From contig CM046855.1 of assembly GCA_025617745.1 (NCBI GenBank), positions 15,717,880 to 15,781,879 of the forward strand: DNA of 64,000 nucleotides, read 5' to 3'. Below the pieces are notes generated by a model. The model did no database searches and was not told the DNA's origin. It saw only the letters and a program-made list of their open reading frames with translations. The DNA is from Heliocidaris erythrogramma (taxonomy: Eukaryota; Echinodermata; Echinoidea; Camarodonta; Echinometridae). The position numbers were made by a program, and so were the translations under genes. This document shows, one piece after another, positions 1 to 11,874 of the stretch (the stretch's first letter is position 1; each line of letters starts with the position of its first letter).

Positions 1-86
1 TATAACTTTTGGTAATTTTGGTGATCAAGCCGCTTTTTATATGCTTCCGGCACTTTAGTAATATAAATCATTTACTGCCCCTGCAT

Positions 87-186
87 CTCTCTATTTCTCT
101 TCCCCTGCCCACCCCCCCCCCCCTTTCTCTCTCTATCTCTCTCTCTCTTTCTCTCTTTCTCTCTTTCTTTCACTCTCACTCTCACT
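87..186. repeat. CT-rich microsatellite with C-run
   Basis: Polypyrimidine tract with (TC)n, CTCTTT units and a 12-base C run. The reverse strand gives a spurious Arg/Glu-rich ORF. Confidence 0.9.
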
Positions 187-1926
187 GAAACCTGAACTAC
201 AATACTACATTCTACATGACTTCTGATCTTTGACCTTAATAACCCTAATATCAAATCAATTTAAAATCAATAGATACAATGTAGCTGCATACTGGCAGTC
301 TGGCATCATCATAATAGAAGTCCATCATTAACACAGTTCTACAGATTCCATTAACTAAGTTATGCATATGGGTTGGCTTTCATATCCACATATTGCAAAT
401 TGATGATCAAAATCGAAATGCCTCATCTGCACCCACTCAAAAATCACATACACTCAAAATACCTTTTGTACATACATGTATAATATAAACAAGTTAACTA
501 TCTGGTTAAATAGGTCACACAAAAAAAAAATGAAGAACTGAATTTTTCTACACATTTCTAAAAAAAAAAATCTTAAAATAATCTGGTTATTGCACTTTGC
601 AAGATCATACATGTAGTTTAGAATATGCCTCATGGTTTGCATTGTAAAAAGTAAAAGAAAGGGTAAAGATTTTCAAATTATTTCAGGTCACCTGCTTCCA
701 ATTCTCACCTGATTATATCCCCTGGCTCTAAATAGTGTGTTTCTTTATAATTCAATATTGCAGGTGTTCAAGATTACCATGATATGGGCCCTGATTAAAG
801 CTATTGTTCAGTTTAAGCAGGTCATAATATCCTGGATTCCGTCTATTGGTTTTATTGTGGAGAAAAGAGTTCAACCCTAAAGTTTCACACTGTCTTTAAA
901 GATAAAGTTCATCTTGAATAAATCTCATTACACAACATATTATCAGGTCATAAAACTTCTCTTATTTGGTGGCATGAAGGTCACAGAGAATGTTTAAATG
1001 TCTTGGCTGGAAGTTATGCATTTGACAACAGTATTCTACATTTGAGGTTCTGTTGTAGGATAGAATTTATACACATACACTTACACTACATACATGTACC
1101 TTAAGTTCAACAAGTAAGTACATTAAAGTTTTACAGCTTCTAAGATGTCTGAATTTAATCCTGCATGTCTAATATTAACTGCCAAATTTGTAACAAGTGG
1201 ATCATCTGACATCAAGTCCAAAGTTACAATATTTTTTCTGATATATATATAAAACCATTTCATGACTCTCATACACACAAACACTATAGAGCCTATAAAA
1301 TTTCCCTACACGTACAAGTGTACAAATTCACAAACTCATTAGAATGACCATGAAGAAATAAGTTCGAATACCTGCTTTAGGTAAATAAACTGTAGTGACC
1401 TATTTAAACAACAATTAAACAACAATCTTAATGTTGCCCGTGGATGTCTGAGCACTGTACACAGTGTTGTTGTTGGTAATGTTATAAGCGGTCAAATTTG
1501 ACCAATATTTTCACCAACAAATTTTAATTTATTATATTATACATGTATCTACATGTAGATTTCAAACATGAATTTTGTTCGACTTCTCTTTTAATTAAAA
1601 AAAAAATTATTATTATTATTATTGTAATTATTGTATACCAACAAAGTAATCATGGGTTGAAAATGTCTTCAGTACAATATACTGAAATACAGCACTGAAT
1701 CCATCTTGTTCATGATCGGAATATATGCCAATTAATGTACATGTTTAGCACTTACATGAATGATCTAAAAATCAGTTCTAATCTGAATATTGTATGAAAG
1801 TGGATTGTACAAATCAGTCAGCTACATGTATGGCATTCTTGGCTGGCTGCATTCATTACAGATCAGTCAAAACCGAATAAAAGCTCTAGCAGCTAGACTT
1901 TCCATAAATATCTCAAAATCACTCAC
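187..1926. other. No gene recognised; AT-rich intron or intergenic
   Basis: AT-rich sequence with A/T runs, an ATT microsatellite near 1609 and ACATGTA motifs. Nothing convincing in either strand beyond isolated splice-like motifs near 705-715. Confidence 0.5.
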
Positions 1927-2250
1927 CATTACCTACTAAACCATGACAACTAAACAGCTCACATTCCAACTTTTCAGAAAGGACGCAGAAATCCAAATCC
2001 CTACTTATGTTCCTACAGAAACAAACTTGCTGAGAAAGTGAAGTAATACGATTTGCTGAGAACCATGGCAACCCAAATTGTTCCAGATATGCAACAGGAT
2101 TTTCCAGAGAGTCAGTCGTGTATGCATGGACGTTGATGTGTTTCTTGTGCTGGTCGAAGAGTTGGCGAAACTTGAATCCCAGCATGTAATTCCCTGCTGG
2201 TCTGATATACTGATGTAGTCTTCCACACAACCTTAAAGGTCTATTAACCC
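1927..2250 (-). CDS. Internal coding exon of an unrecognised gene
   Basis: Open for 107 codons between acceptor TATATACAG and donor AATG/GTGAGT, entering after one base of a codon and leaving with one base. The peptide includes RPLRLCGRLHQYIRPAGNYM, FKFRQLFDQHKKHINVHAY and FGLPWFSANRITSL, with balanced composition and no low complexity. I do not recognise the family. Entry phase matches the exit of the CH exon at 11511, but 9 kb and the rest of the CH domain lie between, so it may be a later exon of that gene or of another minus-strand gene. Confidence 0.5.
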
Positions 2251-3582
2251 CTGTATATACCACTCAAACAATGAATGTATACATTCAAAATACTGATAAA
2301 TAAAACATATACTACTTAATAGCAATACACTTTTGGCTCAAACCAGTGCACATGCATCATTTCAAAATAATAGTACACTTTATTTTATCTACAAAGTTCA
2401 ATTTAATGTGTCATGTGAAACAAACATTGGATGTAGGCCTATATATTTGTTCAAATTAAATTTGATAATTTTATATTGAGATGTAGACATGTAGGAACAG
2501 TATATCAGGAGTGTAAATGGGATCATGCAATAATTTGTTATCCAATCAAATCAATGAAATTGCTGTTTTTCTCATTGTTTTGCACATGAAACCGCTATTC
2601 AAATTGAGGCAATTACAACATCTAATAATAACAAATTCTGACTGTGCCCAAAACTATTCTGAAATTAAATATTTCATAGTGCATGCACTTCATGGATTTG
2701 ATATTTTATACCTCGTGACCTTTGACCCTACTGCTTGGATGAGGGTACAGGGGTAAACAGAACCACTATGCTCCTAAATCATACTGACTGTAGAATATAT
2801 ACAGAAATGAGATTTGATATATCTTCATTATCTTTATCTTCGTGTTCATAAAAGGTCTGCAATTTATAGGGGACAAAGAACTCTATTAAAGTCACAGGGG
2901 AACAATTAGATTTAGATTACAGCGTATCTTGTTTCACTGAATTGATGTTTCTATGTTTGGATTTGCCCAGTGCATAATATACGATTGTAATTTTATGACA
3001 TCTGTTCAATTTTCATGTTTTCAAGAATAGAAGCTTACACTGTATACATGTTTGTTATCTAAATTCAGCTGGGGGTAAAACAACTCATCGATACATTACA
3101 ATCTTAAAAGGCAATTGCATTCGACTCATCTTCTTATCAAGGATACAATCCCAGAAATTCACGTTGATTTATGGGCAAGCATTATCTGCTCACTCAGTAT
3201 TATTTTGTTGGTGAGCTAAAGAACTCTTCATGAAACCTGTCAATGGACAAAACAGACACTGGACTTGCTTGCAGTCATGAGTAAAGCTCTGTAGTATGTC
3301 CCCTCCCTGATCACTAACTTCTTTCAACCCTAACCCATCCTTGGAGGATATAATTTGCATCTAAAGAGGCCCCACTGGTGGAGTATCAGTCACTGTTGGT
3401 GCACAGTAAATAGTCTTCAACAGAAAGACAAAGTAATCAATATCTGCTCCACAAGGAAATCAATATCACAAGAAAAGGCCAAGTCAATGGTGGTCACAGA
3501 GATGTGGGAAGAGAGGTCATCAGCACAAAGAAGATGGAGATGACTTTTAATACTTTGCCAAGATTTTCTGCAGAACCTAGAT
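2251..3582. other. No gene recognised
   Basis: Unique-looking AT-rich DNA. The plus frame at 3355-3543 is open for 62 codons but has no family signature or splice support. Confidence 0.4.
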
Positions 3583-3818
3583 AATAGACCTGTTTACTAA
3601 GTGATTCAAATTTATGGATGTTTCTTTCCTGGGAACCTAGTAATGAGGTATTCCATTAACCTGTTATTAATGAATGAACTACAATACTTGGAATCCAGTT
3701 TGCATACATTACTTGGTGCTATGTCTGACAAGCCTCTGGCAAGCTTTCAGGTTGTCAAGAACAACCTTTGTTTCAAAAGTATGCATAAAATTTGAATCAC
3801 TTAGTAAACAGGTCTATT
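3583..3818. mobile_element. 236-bp MITE with about 30-bp TIRs
   Basis: AATAGACCTGTTTACTAAGT at 3583 is matched in reverse at 3818, and the arms extend to about 3613 and 3788 with almost no mismatch. The interior has no coding capacity. Superfamily not determined. Confidence 0.85.
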
Positions 3819-4481
3819 GTGTCTTTGTGGATAGGTGTGACGCTAGCATACATATTTGTCTTATTAGGTGGTCTGTCCATTAGACAGATCACCTCTTAAT
3901 TGCATCAGAATTTTTTTTATTTATTTATTATTTATTTTTATTTTTCTCCCCCTTTTTTGTTCTGATGATTCCTCAAAATCCTGTCAGTCATTTTCTTCAA
4001 ATTATCAACATCGTCATCATCATCACTATTATATCATCATCATCATACAATTTTAAATAGGGTAAATTGCATTTATATTTGACAAGAAATGAAAGTATCT
4101 TATCTGAACATAAACTAAGTACCATGAACTGAACTGAACTCAAAAGATGTGCATATATGTACCATCTCAAGAAACTACTTGCCAAGGCTAACCAAAAGGA
4201 GGTCTGTTTCTGTTTTTGCAGTATTGTGGACAATGTCTTGGCACTTTAATTCAAGATAAATGATATCCTTAAAGGAAGATAAAAACTCTAGAATGTGTAA
4301 AAAAACTCCACATACATATTTATTTATCATGATATACTTTTGGCATTTCTCCAATTAGAAGGGATAAAGATCAATATAATAATTTAGAAATTGTAAATGC
4401 GATTATATTGTGTTGCTGGTTACAATTAAATTGTTACGAAGTTACGAACAATGCAAGAGTTGTTTGGAATCTATTCTTATC

Positions 4482-4685
4482 ATTATTGGAGGGTTCCTAA
4501 TCAATTACTTCTTTCGTTCACCTGGAACACAAAACAAATGGTTTCCCTTGATAATTACAGCCAGTCATGCAGTTTATCCCATAATTATTGGAGGGTTCCT
4601 AATCAATTACTTCTTTCGTTCACCTGGAACACAAAACAAGTGGTTTCCCTTGATAATTAAATCCAGTCATGCAGTTTATCCCATA
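4482..4685 (+). repeat. 102-bp tandem duplication
   Basis: Two nearly identical units begin ATTATTGGAGGGTTCCTAAT at 4482 and 4584, differing at only a few positions. A recent local duplication; it creates a repeated peptide in two chance frames. Confidence 0.9.
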
Positions 4686-5434
4686 ATTACACTTTCCTTT
4701 AATAGCATTATCTTTTTTTCTGATAATACTGAACAGGATTTGTATGCTTTCGCATCACAACTTACTAAAGAATAGGGATTAATCGCTAGATTAAAACAAG
4801 AAGCCAAGCAAATCTGCTCGCATTCAATAAGGAAAACACTACGTAGCATGTGATTTTGTACAGGAAACTGATTATATAAAATTTTGGAAGAAGATAAATC
4901 TCATTTTAAGTTTCAATATGTCTATAACTATAGCCAACAAAAATAAAATTATAATATCACTGAAGGTGATTAATCCCCCTGCCTCAATGTGTGTGCAAAA
5001 TTTCCTGAGCATTGCTCCAAAAATGAGGAAGTGGTTTGATCTGCAATATTTTCCTGTTTTATGGCCAAATGTCATTACCATGGCAACGCAGTTTGCCAAA
5101 CATTGAAACAATATGTCTTGCACATCTTTGTCACAAGAACGATGTGTGTGCCTGATTCCATGAGCATTGCTTGAAAAAGTGAGGAAGTTGTTTGATCCAC
5201 AATATTTTCCTGATCTGTTGCCATAATGTTGTTACCATGGCAATGCATTTCCGACACATTCCAAAAATATGTCTTGCACACCTTCATCCCAAGACAAATG
5301 TATGTGCCAAATTTCATGAGCATTGCTCAAAAACTGAGGAAGTAGTTCGATTCTGCAAGATTTCCCACTGATTTATTTCCATAATATGCCGTTGCCATGC
5401 CGTCACCATGGCAACACTATATCCGATACATTAT

Positions 5435-6927
5435 AGGGAAATCCAACCTTATTTTTTTCTATTGATGTTATATGAAGCATAATTTGCTGGTTAATTTGAT
5501 ACCAAATTTAGCAGAATTGGACAGCTATGAAGAAAGTTATAGAATGTTGATCCCCCAAACACGCCTTTCGCCCGTCGTCTGCTGCTCATGCATGGGGGCC
5601 GCCATTTTTCATGTTTGCAGTCCACGAATGACGGAATGACGTATCTGTGGACAATTCCTAGTCTAGATTTTTCTTTTTTTCTTTTTTAAAATTTGGTTTA
5701 TTCCCCTACACTGCTCTTTCTCTACACGCATATCCCACGCAGAGCACGACTCTGCACTACTACTAGGTGTTTAAAAAAAAATTTGGACACATTTGATTGT
5801 TAATAACTCAAAATTATACATCGTATCAGACTGAGGTTTTACAGGGATACGCCACCAGGCGGCCGTGGGGAAAGTCAGGATTGCGTAAGCCCCATTCACT
5901 TGTACACCAAGTTTGTGCGTCGAACGCGTCCGTCGGACTGCTGGGATTATATTTCGGACTGCACGAAGCCGACCGAATCTCGCATGAGAGCTCGAGCTCA
6001 AGCGGAGCGTGCATGTTGCGCAGCGACCAGTCTGTCCGAGGCTTGCTCCCCGCGGGGCAACGGTAACGATCACGATGCCCTCTCGCAGCATAAAAACGTC
6101 CACAATCTGCGGTTAAGTATCCCTTTAACATTGTAAAGTTGAAGGATGTAAAATCGCTTGGGAGCAAGTTTCATCACATTTCTCTGAATACTTTTCTTAA
6201 AATATTGCTCTGAATATATAATTAGATCAAGGCAACAAAATCTGTGTGTATAAGTAATTAATTCAAAACAAACAATTGCCATTGTGTGTTGCAGCTGTCG
6301 TTTCTCCCAACCTTTTGCGGTCCAGTGTCATTAATGATTCATGACTCTGGGTTAAAAAGGTGTTCTGGAATTTCAACTGCAGCACACAATAGCAATTGTT
6401 GTTCTCTGAATTAATTACTGGTTTGTAGCCTCGCTTTTTCAAAAAGTGAACAATCTAATTAAATATTCAGAGCAATATTTAAAGAAAAGTATTCAGAGGA
6501 ACGTAATAGAACTTGCCCCCAATTTTTTTTTGGTCTCCGTATCGCGCGATCCGAACAATAAGAGTCCTTTGCAATTCCACCATCCGGGTGAAATTTTGGG
6601 GATCGCACGATTACTGGAGAGTTGCGCCCTGTGTGTGATATGCATGTAGAGAAAGCGTAGGGGAATAAACCAAATAAAAAATATAAAAAACGGACACAAT
6701 CTAGACTAGCCAGTTGTCCACAGATACGTCATTCGTGGAAAATGGCAGCCTCCAAGTGCAGCCTCCAAGTGCAGCAGACGACGGGTGAAAGAAGTGTCTG
6801 GTGAGATCTAAAACATTCTATAACTTTCTTCATAGCTGTACAATTTTGCAAAATTTGGTATCAAATTAATCAGCAAGTTACGCTTCATAGAATATCAATA
6901 GAAAAAATCAAGCTTGGATTTCTCTTT
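5435..6927. mobile_element. 1.5-kb foldback element with about 230-bp inverted arms
   Basis: Left arm 5435-5671 and right arm 6698-6925 are inverted copies (AGGGAAATCCAA ... TTGGATTTCTCTTT ends; both arms contain the CCACAGATACGTCATTC motif). Inside lies a second palindrome (about 6170-6507, with AATATTGCTCTGAATAT in both arms) and a GC-rich 5838-6127 block with its own GGGATAC ends. No transposase. It is inserted in the 155-bp array. Confidence 0.8.
5838..6127. mobile_element. GC-rich inverted-end element nested in the foldback
   Basis: Begins ACAGGGATACGCC and ends AAGTATCCCTTTA; markedly CpG-rich against AT-rich surroundings. Several overlapping open frames on both strands are shadows of its high GC content. 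Confidence 0.45.
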
Positions 6928-7190
6928 AAAAAAAAACATCTCCATCCCAAGACCAATGTGTGTGCCGATTTTCATGAGCATTGCTTGAAAAATGAGGAAG
7001 TAGTTTGATCCGCAAGATTTCAACCTGATTTATTGCCATAATATGCCGTTACCATGGCAACGCAGTTTCCGACACATTAAAAAAATATGTCTTGCACATC
7101 TTTATCCCAAGACCAATGTGTGTGGCGATTTTCAGAGCATTGCTCGAAAAATGAGGAAGTAGTTCGATGCACAAATTTGCAACGGACCAA

Positions 7191-8004
7191 CCGCCCACCT
7201 GACCGTACATTGATTCCTACATGTATATACCCCCTTCAAACTTGGTGGGGGTATAATTATATGTTGATTACATATTGTAATTTATTTTTATAATAACCAA
7301 AAAATAACTGAGGGTATATAGGCCTACATGCAAGGAGCATTCAGTCTAGTATTTTGTGGTTCTCTTCTAAACCTGCAATGCCCATGAACTTGTTATCTGA
7401 ATTTAGTGTGTTTGTTTTAGTCCCATCTATAGGGGCAACCTTCCATTAAGAAGGCTTTAAGTAAATATGTACAGGCAAATTAGTTGGATCAATGAGGGGT
7501 CATTTTCTTTATTCATTACAGAATCTATTCATCTCTCCCTGCCTGAATATCTCTCTCTCTCTCTCTCTCTCACTCCTCTCCATATAGCATTAGAAGAGAT
7601 TAGTTCTTATTCATTACAAATTATACATGATTAGCAATACAATCAGATGCCTGTCTGGGAATTAAAAGCTTTGCGCTAATAGCTCTTCAACTTCAAAACA
7701 CCTTGGAGGACACTGCACTTTCAGTTGAATGCATCACCACCCAGACCTGGACAAATTTATTGACTAAAAACGCACTAATGAGACTATTGATGGCCAAACG
7801 ACTGCTAGACAAACTGACTCTATTTTTTTCTCTCAAGGAGTCAAGTGGGCCATTCAAAACACATGGTAGGAGATACTTCTTGCAATCCAGCCACGCTCAC
7901 TCGTATCTCCCATTCTCTACGTCTTGAGAATATTGATTCCAGCTTGCTATTGATTTTCTCTATCTATTGTTAGAAGCTAATCCCAAATAAGCTGTTAGGC
8001 ATTG
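7191..8004. other. No gene recognised; CT microsatellite
   Basis: A (CT)n tract lies at about 7550-7573. The 74-codon plus frame at 7703 has no family signature. Confidence 0.4.
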
Positions 8005-8056
8005 AGCATGTGCATATGCACGTGCATATGCACATGCACATGCATGTGCATGTGCA
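8005..8056. repeat. Alternating purine-pyrimidine tract (TGCA/TG)
   Basis: Some 50 bases of TGCATATGCACGTGCATATG type, strictly alternating and self-complementary in parts. It is a candidate Z-DNA or hairpin-forming tract. Confidence 0.8.
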
Positions 8057-10174
8057 ATCATTATGATCTTCCTAGCTGCAGGGTAAATTGAAATTTGTAT
8101 ACTTCTATACTCATTATCAACATCATCATCCAACCACAATGCACACCTATAGTAAAGCCATTGTTGAAGCTCTTCTAAATTCATGACCATTTCAAATAAT
8201 TATCAAAATTTGAGAGCTAGATGATACTCCAGATACATTTGTACATTGCTTGTTCCTCAATATATGTGAGCTGCAGCATACATGTACGTCCAACCTTTCT
8301 TCAAAAGATTTGATACATCTCCTATTAGTGTGAACTCTTTTTTAAGAGAATACACAGTGTAAGTGCAAAACTTAGAACTTGGCAGACCTAAAAAAATGTG
8401 CATTCAATTATATGGCTTTGACAATATACAAAGGAGCCCATTTATCCAATAGCCTAATTGTAGGGACAGAAAGAAGATGACTGCCATACCATGCATGTAC
8501 CTGCATCAATGAAATAATATCACTCATCATTTATGCATCATGCAGTTAAAACGCCTAATTGAGTCACATAGAGAATTCAGTGAATATGATCTAATTACTG
8601 GTACCGATCATGTTTTATGTATTTTCTGTCGAGTCTCTTACTCTCTTTCATACTTTCAAGAATACAGGATAAATATAATAATTTGTTTGATGTACTATAA
8701 TAGACATCCTTATTTTTTCATTCCAGTTTTTAATTTATTGTTTTTTTGCATGTTTTTTTGTTTGTTGTAGTTTGTTGTTGTTTTGGTTCGTTGTGGTGTT
8801 GTTGTTGTTGTTGTTTTTTTTTTTTTGGGGGGGGGGGCAAAAATAAGAAAAAGAAAAGTCATTCAACACAATTTTGAAACTAGTAATAAAAAGCAAACAA
8901 TGTACATGCAAGAAACTTTTTTATGAATAGTGTAATTAGATGTGTATCCAAGTTAAAGGCTAATAAAATATTATAAAGACTAGTACAAAAAAATGACAAC
9001 TACATTTATCCATGGATTAATCATTGCTGACAATTCTTAAGTTCACAGTTTTCTATGATTTTCTCATCCCTGAATCTTAAGCCAAAAGAAACTAAGGAGG
9101 AAAAATTGTTCACTCTTTCCAATTCTACACAGTCCCAAACAATATCCCATTCAAACATTCATTCAATATGAACATTACACGTTAAAACTGGGCTAAGATA
9201 CGATGATTGCCTCCAGTTACAAATTCTCCATTTTCTTTGATGACAATTATTTAATTAACTATAATAATGCAATTCTAAGACCTCTGGACAATTCCTTCCT
9301 TAAATTCAGACTACGTAATTTTCTCGTAATGAGCATCACTTAATATTTAATGAACAAGGAGCAAGAATCCAATGAAGAGAAATTATTGATTATAGCACTG
9401 AAACGTACACCCGCTGGGAAAGGGTTTATAGTTTGAATGGGTGTCCTAGAATTGTGCCTATTCGACCACGATGGTGCAGAATGCATGATGACAGGCATTT
9501 TGAGACCCAGGGATGAGTTTTTTAAACAAAGCCTTGAAAAATGTTTTCTCTGAAATTTACAGTATCTCCACCTACATGTATTTCTTAGCAATGGGTGTTT
9601 TGCACCAAACATGTGTTCACATAGAAACAACATTCAGTCACTTCAGTGTACAGCACTTGTCATTTACATTTCCAATGTAAGTACAAAAAGTTAACTGTTT
9701 TCACAAAACCATAGTGTAAAGTTTGAACATTACAAATACAATATTTTAGTTCCCCAAGCTCTAAGCTAATCCAAGATATATCAATAGAACGACAGACTTT
9801 CCATTTTCTTGCTTGCATGTAAAACTATTTGAGGCGTGTACAATGTATTTTAGAAGTTTAATAAAGATGCTAAATATGGAATGCTACAACTGAAGGTGAT
9901 TGATGTACATGTATGTTCACATGTTTCTCAAAATACATGTAAGTGTATGGGGCAACTATTTCTTACTTTGTTCAAACCAATACATGGAAGATATGTGTCT
10001 GTGCCAGTGTACTTGAGAAATTGCAGAACTAACTGAAGATACCAGGTTATTTTTTCCCCACTTAACTCAATTTATATACAACCTATTTTTTAAACACACT
10101 AAATTATCAAACTTGTCCGAAGTTCGAACTACCACCATGTCCTTTATCTTTTCATATTTTTTTTTTTCATGTAA
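8057..10174. other. No gene recognised
   Basis: AT-rich, with a TTG/GTT microsatellite, a T run and a G run at 8760-8838. No supported exon on either strand. Confidence 0.4.
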
Positions 10175-10591
10175 AGCCCGGCGCACACTATACGATCCGA
10201 CTGCGACCCGATTTTCGAACAAACTGCAGTTTGCATTAAATGTGAAAGTTTAAAAAAGTGAAATTATCTTATTTGAAGTTCGGAATAATGATACGAATAC
10301 TAATATCGAAATTTTGGTTAACTGGAATTCTTCTGGTTAGAGTAAGGGCCAAATCGGCTTCAAATCTTAGTCGATCGAAAGATTGGTATGACGTCACTGC
10401 GATTTGGAATTGAATTCGCTTTTATTCCTACACGGGGGCTCGCAGTAGCCCGGAATTTCGATTTTAGTATTCATACTACTATTTGGAACTTTGATCACAA
10501 AGATTTTACATGTTTGAAGGTTCATATCAAGTGTTATAACAACCTTTCCCAAAATCGCATCGTAGTCAGATCGTGCAGGGTGCGCCGGGCT
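10175..10591. mobile_element. 417-bp TIR element, TAA target duplication (PIF/Harbinger-like MITE)
   Basis: Ends AGCCCGGCGCACACTATACG and its inverted match (TGCGCCGGGCT). Flanked by TAA at 10172-10174 and 10592-10594. A 3-bp TWA duplication is the Harbinger signature; superfamily is inferred from that alone. Confidence 0.75.
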
Positions 10592-11510
10592 TAAAAAACA
10601 TTTCTTTATGTACATGTATACTTTTATATACTCAAAAGCCAGAGACTTTCATGACACTTTCATTAAATATTCATGTTGTAACGTGCAAAAAAAGATCTTT
10701 GTGATTTGATTATTTTAAAACTTCTCGAAATTCTAAATTTGTGAAAAGTTTCTGTGATGCACTCGTCCTACTTGTATATAATTTACTGGCATCTATGTTT
10801 GGTCCAATTTGTGTGGGACAGCTAGGACACATCTGTCAGAAACATGTCAAATCAATTACACTGCAGATTAATAATGTACCTTTCATACATCTCAGGAGCT
10901 AACAAATGGATAATGTTTTTGATGTGAAAAGTTGGGCAGGTCAAAGTTCACAGTGCAAATGAAAAGAAGCATGTCACCTTCCAGTGTATTTAGACAGCTA
11001 CCATGATGGAAGTAATGTTCATTAGCCAGGAATGGAGTCTATTGTGAACCAATCATGTCATGCACTTAAAAGATGTTGTTGTGCGAAACAACATTCACTG
11101 ACTGAGTCTGAAACCTTACATGTATTGGTGCTAAAAAACTGGAATAACTGCTTAACATTATATTTTTCATGAAGGATAATAGTCAACCTCATGTCAAGCC
11201 TTAAGAGCGACTTCCATGTATTCTAATTGTGTCACAATCTTGGTACAGCATGTGACAGGAACGAATGTGCTCCAATGAAACTTTCATTTATGTTCCTGAA
11301 TCTTCATATTGTCTAAAAAGAAATAAAACAGGATCGAGGGATGTGTAAAACAATATTTTTTTAACAAGAGATCTCTTGTATTCCTCCTAGACATTTTTAA
11401 TGTATCTTATTGTATTTTTTACCAGAGCTCTTTTACAGGTTTCCAGAATTATATCACACTCTGCTCTTGCACATTTCCCCCTATTAATGTAAATGTACTA
11501 TAATACTCAC

Positions 11511-11625
11511 ATAAAATTTCCAGCAAGTTGACAAGGGTCAGACCATCTGAAACACTTTTACGAAAGTCTGTGAGAGGCTTTTGTTTCTTCTTCTTAAGAA
11601 CTTTATTCAGCCAAGTCAGATGCTC
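11511..11625 (-). CDS. CH-domain gene, exon with first half of a calponin-homology domain
   Basis: Acceptor TTAAATTCCAG, donor TTAT/GTGAGT; 38 codons plus one base. Encodes EHLTWLNKVLKKKKQKPLTD, then FRKSVSDGLTLVNLLEIL. The Trp in helix 1, the Lys-rich loop, the SDG turn and the LxxLLEIL helix are the pattern of actin- or microtubule-binding CH domains (spectrin, DIXDC1, navigator and similar). The second half of the CH fold should lie in a following exon at lower coordinates, which I could not find; one strong acceptor near 11330 leads to a quick stop in the needed phase. Confidence 0.65.
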
Positions 11626-11757
11626 CTGGAATTTAAAATCAAAGAGAGAAAAAGAGGGAAAAACATCATCAATAGCTTATGCTATGAAATTCCATACCAG
11701 CAAAAAGGTTACATGCGAGTCCAAGAAAAGATACAAAAATTGAAGGAGAAAACCAAC

Positions 11758-11874
11758 CTGTTCTGTGGTATTATTACTTGACTCACTCTGGAATAACTGA
11801 GTGATAGACCCTGATCTTTTGTGTATATGGAATGGTTTTACTGATGTTCCCATGACACCGAAAGAGGTAGCAGA
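11758..11874 (-). CDS. CH-domain gene, second coding exon
   Basis: 39 codons, phase 0 at both ends, between acceptor TTTTGATTGAAG and donor CAG/GTTGGT. Encodes SATSFGVMGTSVKPFHIH, then KRSGSITQLFQSESSNN, Ser/Thr-rich and probably unstructured. Directly in phase with the exons on both sides. Confidence 0.6.

Larger units (their letters stand above)
4960..7190 (+). repeat. Tandem array of about 155-bp units, split by an insertion
   Basis: Units carry TGTGTGCxxxATTTCATGAGCATTGCT at 4989, 5143 and 5299, and again at 6959 and 7119, each followed by GAGGAAGTxGTTTGAT and CCATGGCAACGCA. The array is interrupted by the palindromic element at 5435-6927. Confidence 0.85.

Noticed and set aside
3355-3543. 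62-codon plus frame and an antisense stretch reading LLCADDLSSHISVTTID
   Set aside because: Briefly suggested a reverse-transcriptase ADD box, but no further motif follows on that strand and stops interrupt it.
4410-4775. 121-codon plus frame with a repeated peptide
   Set aside because: Caused by the 102-bp tandem duplication; the period is a multiple of three, so the frame repeats.
5771-6167. Several 78- to 113-codon frames on both strands
   Set aside because: All lie in the CpG-rich block of a foldback element; high GC lowers stop frequency.
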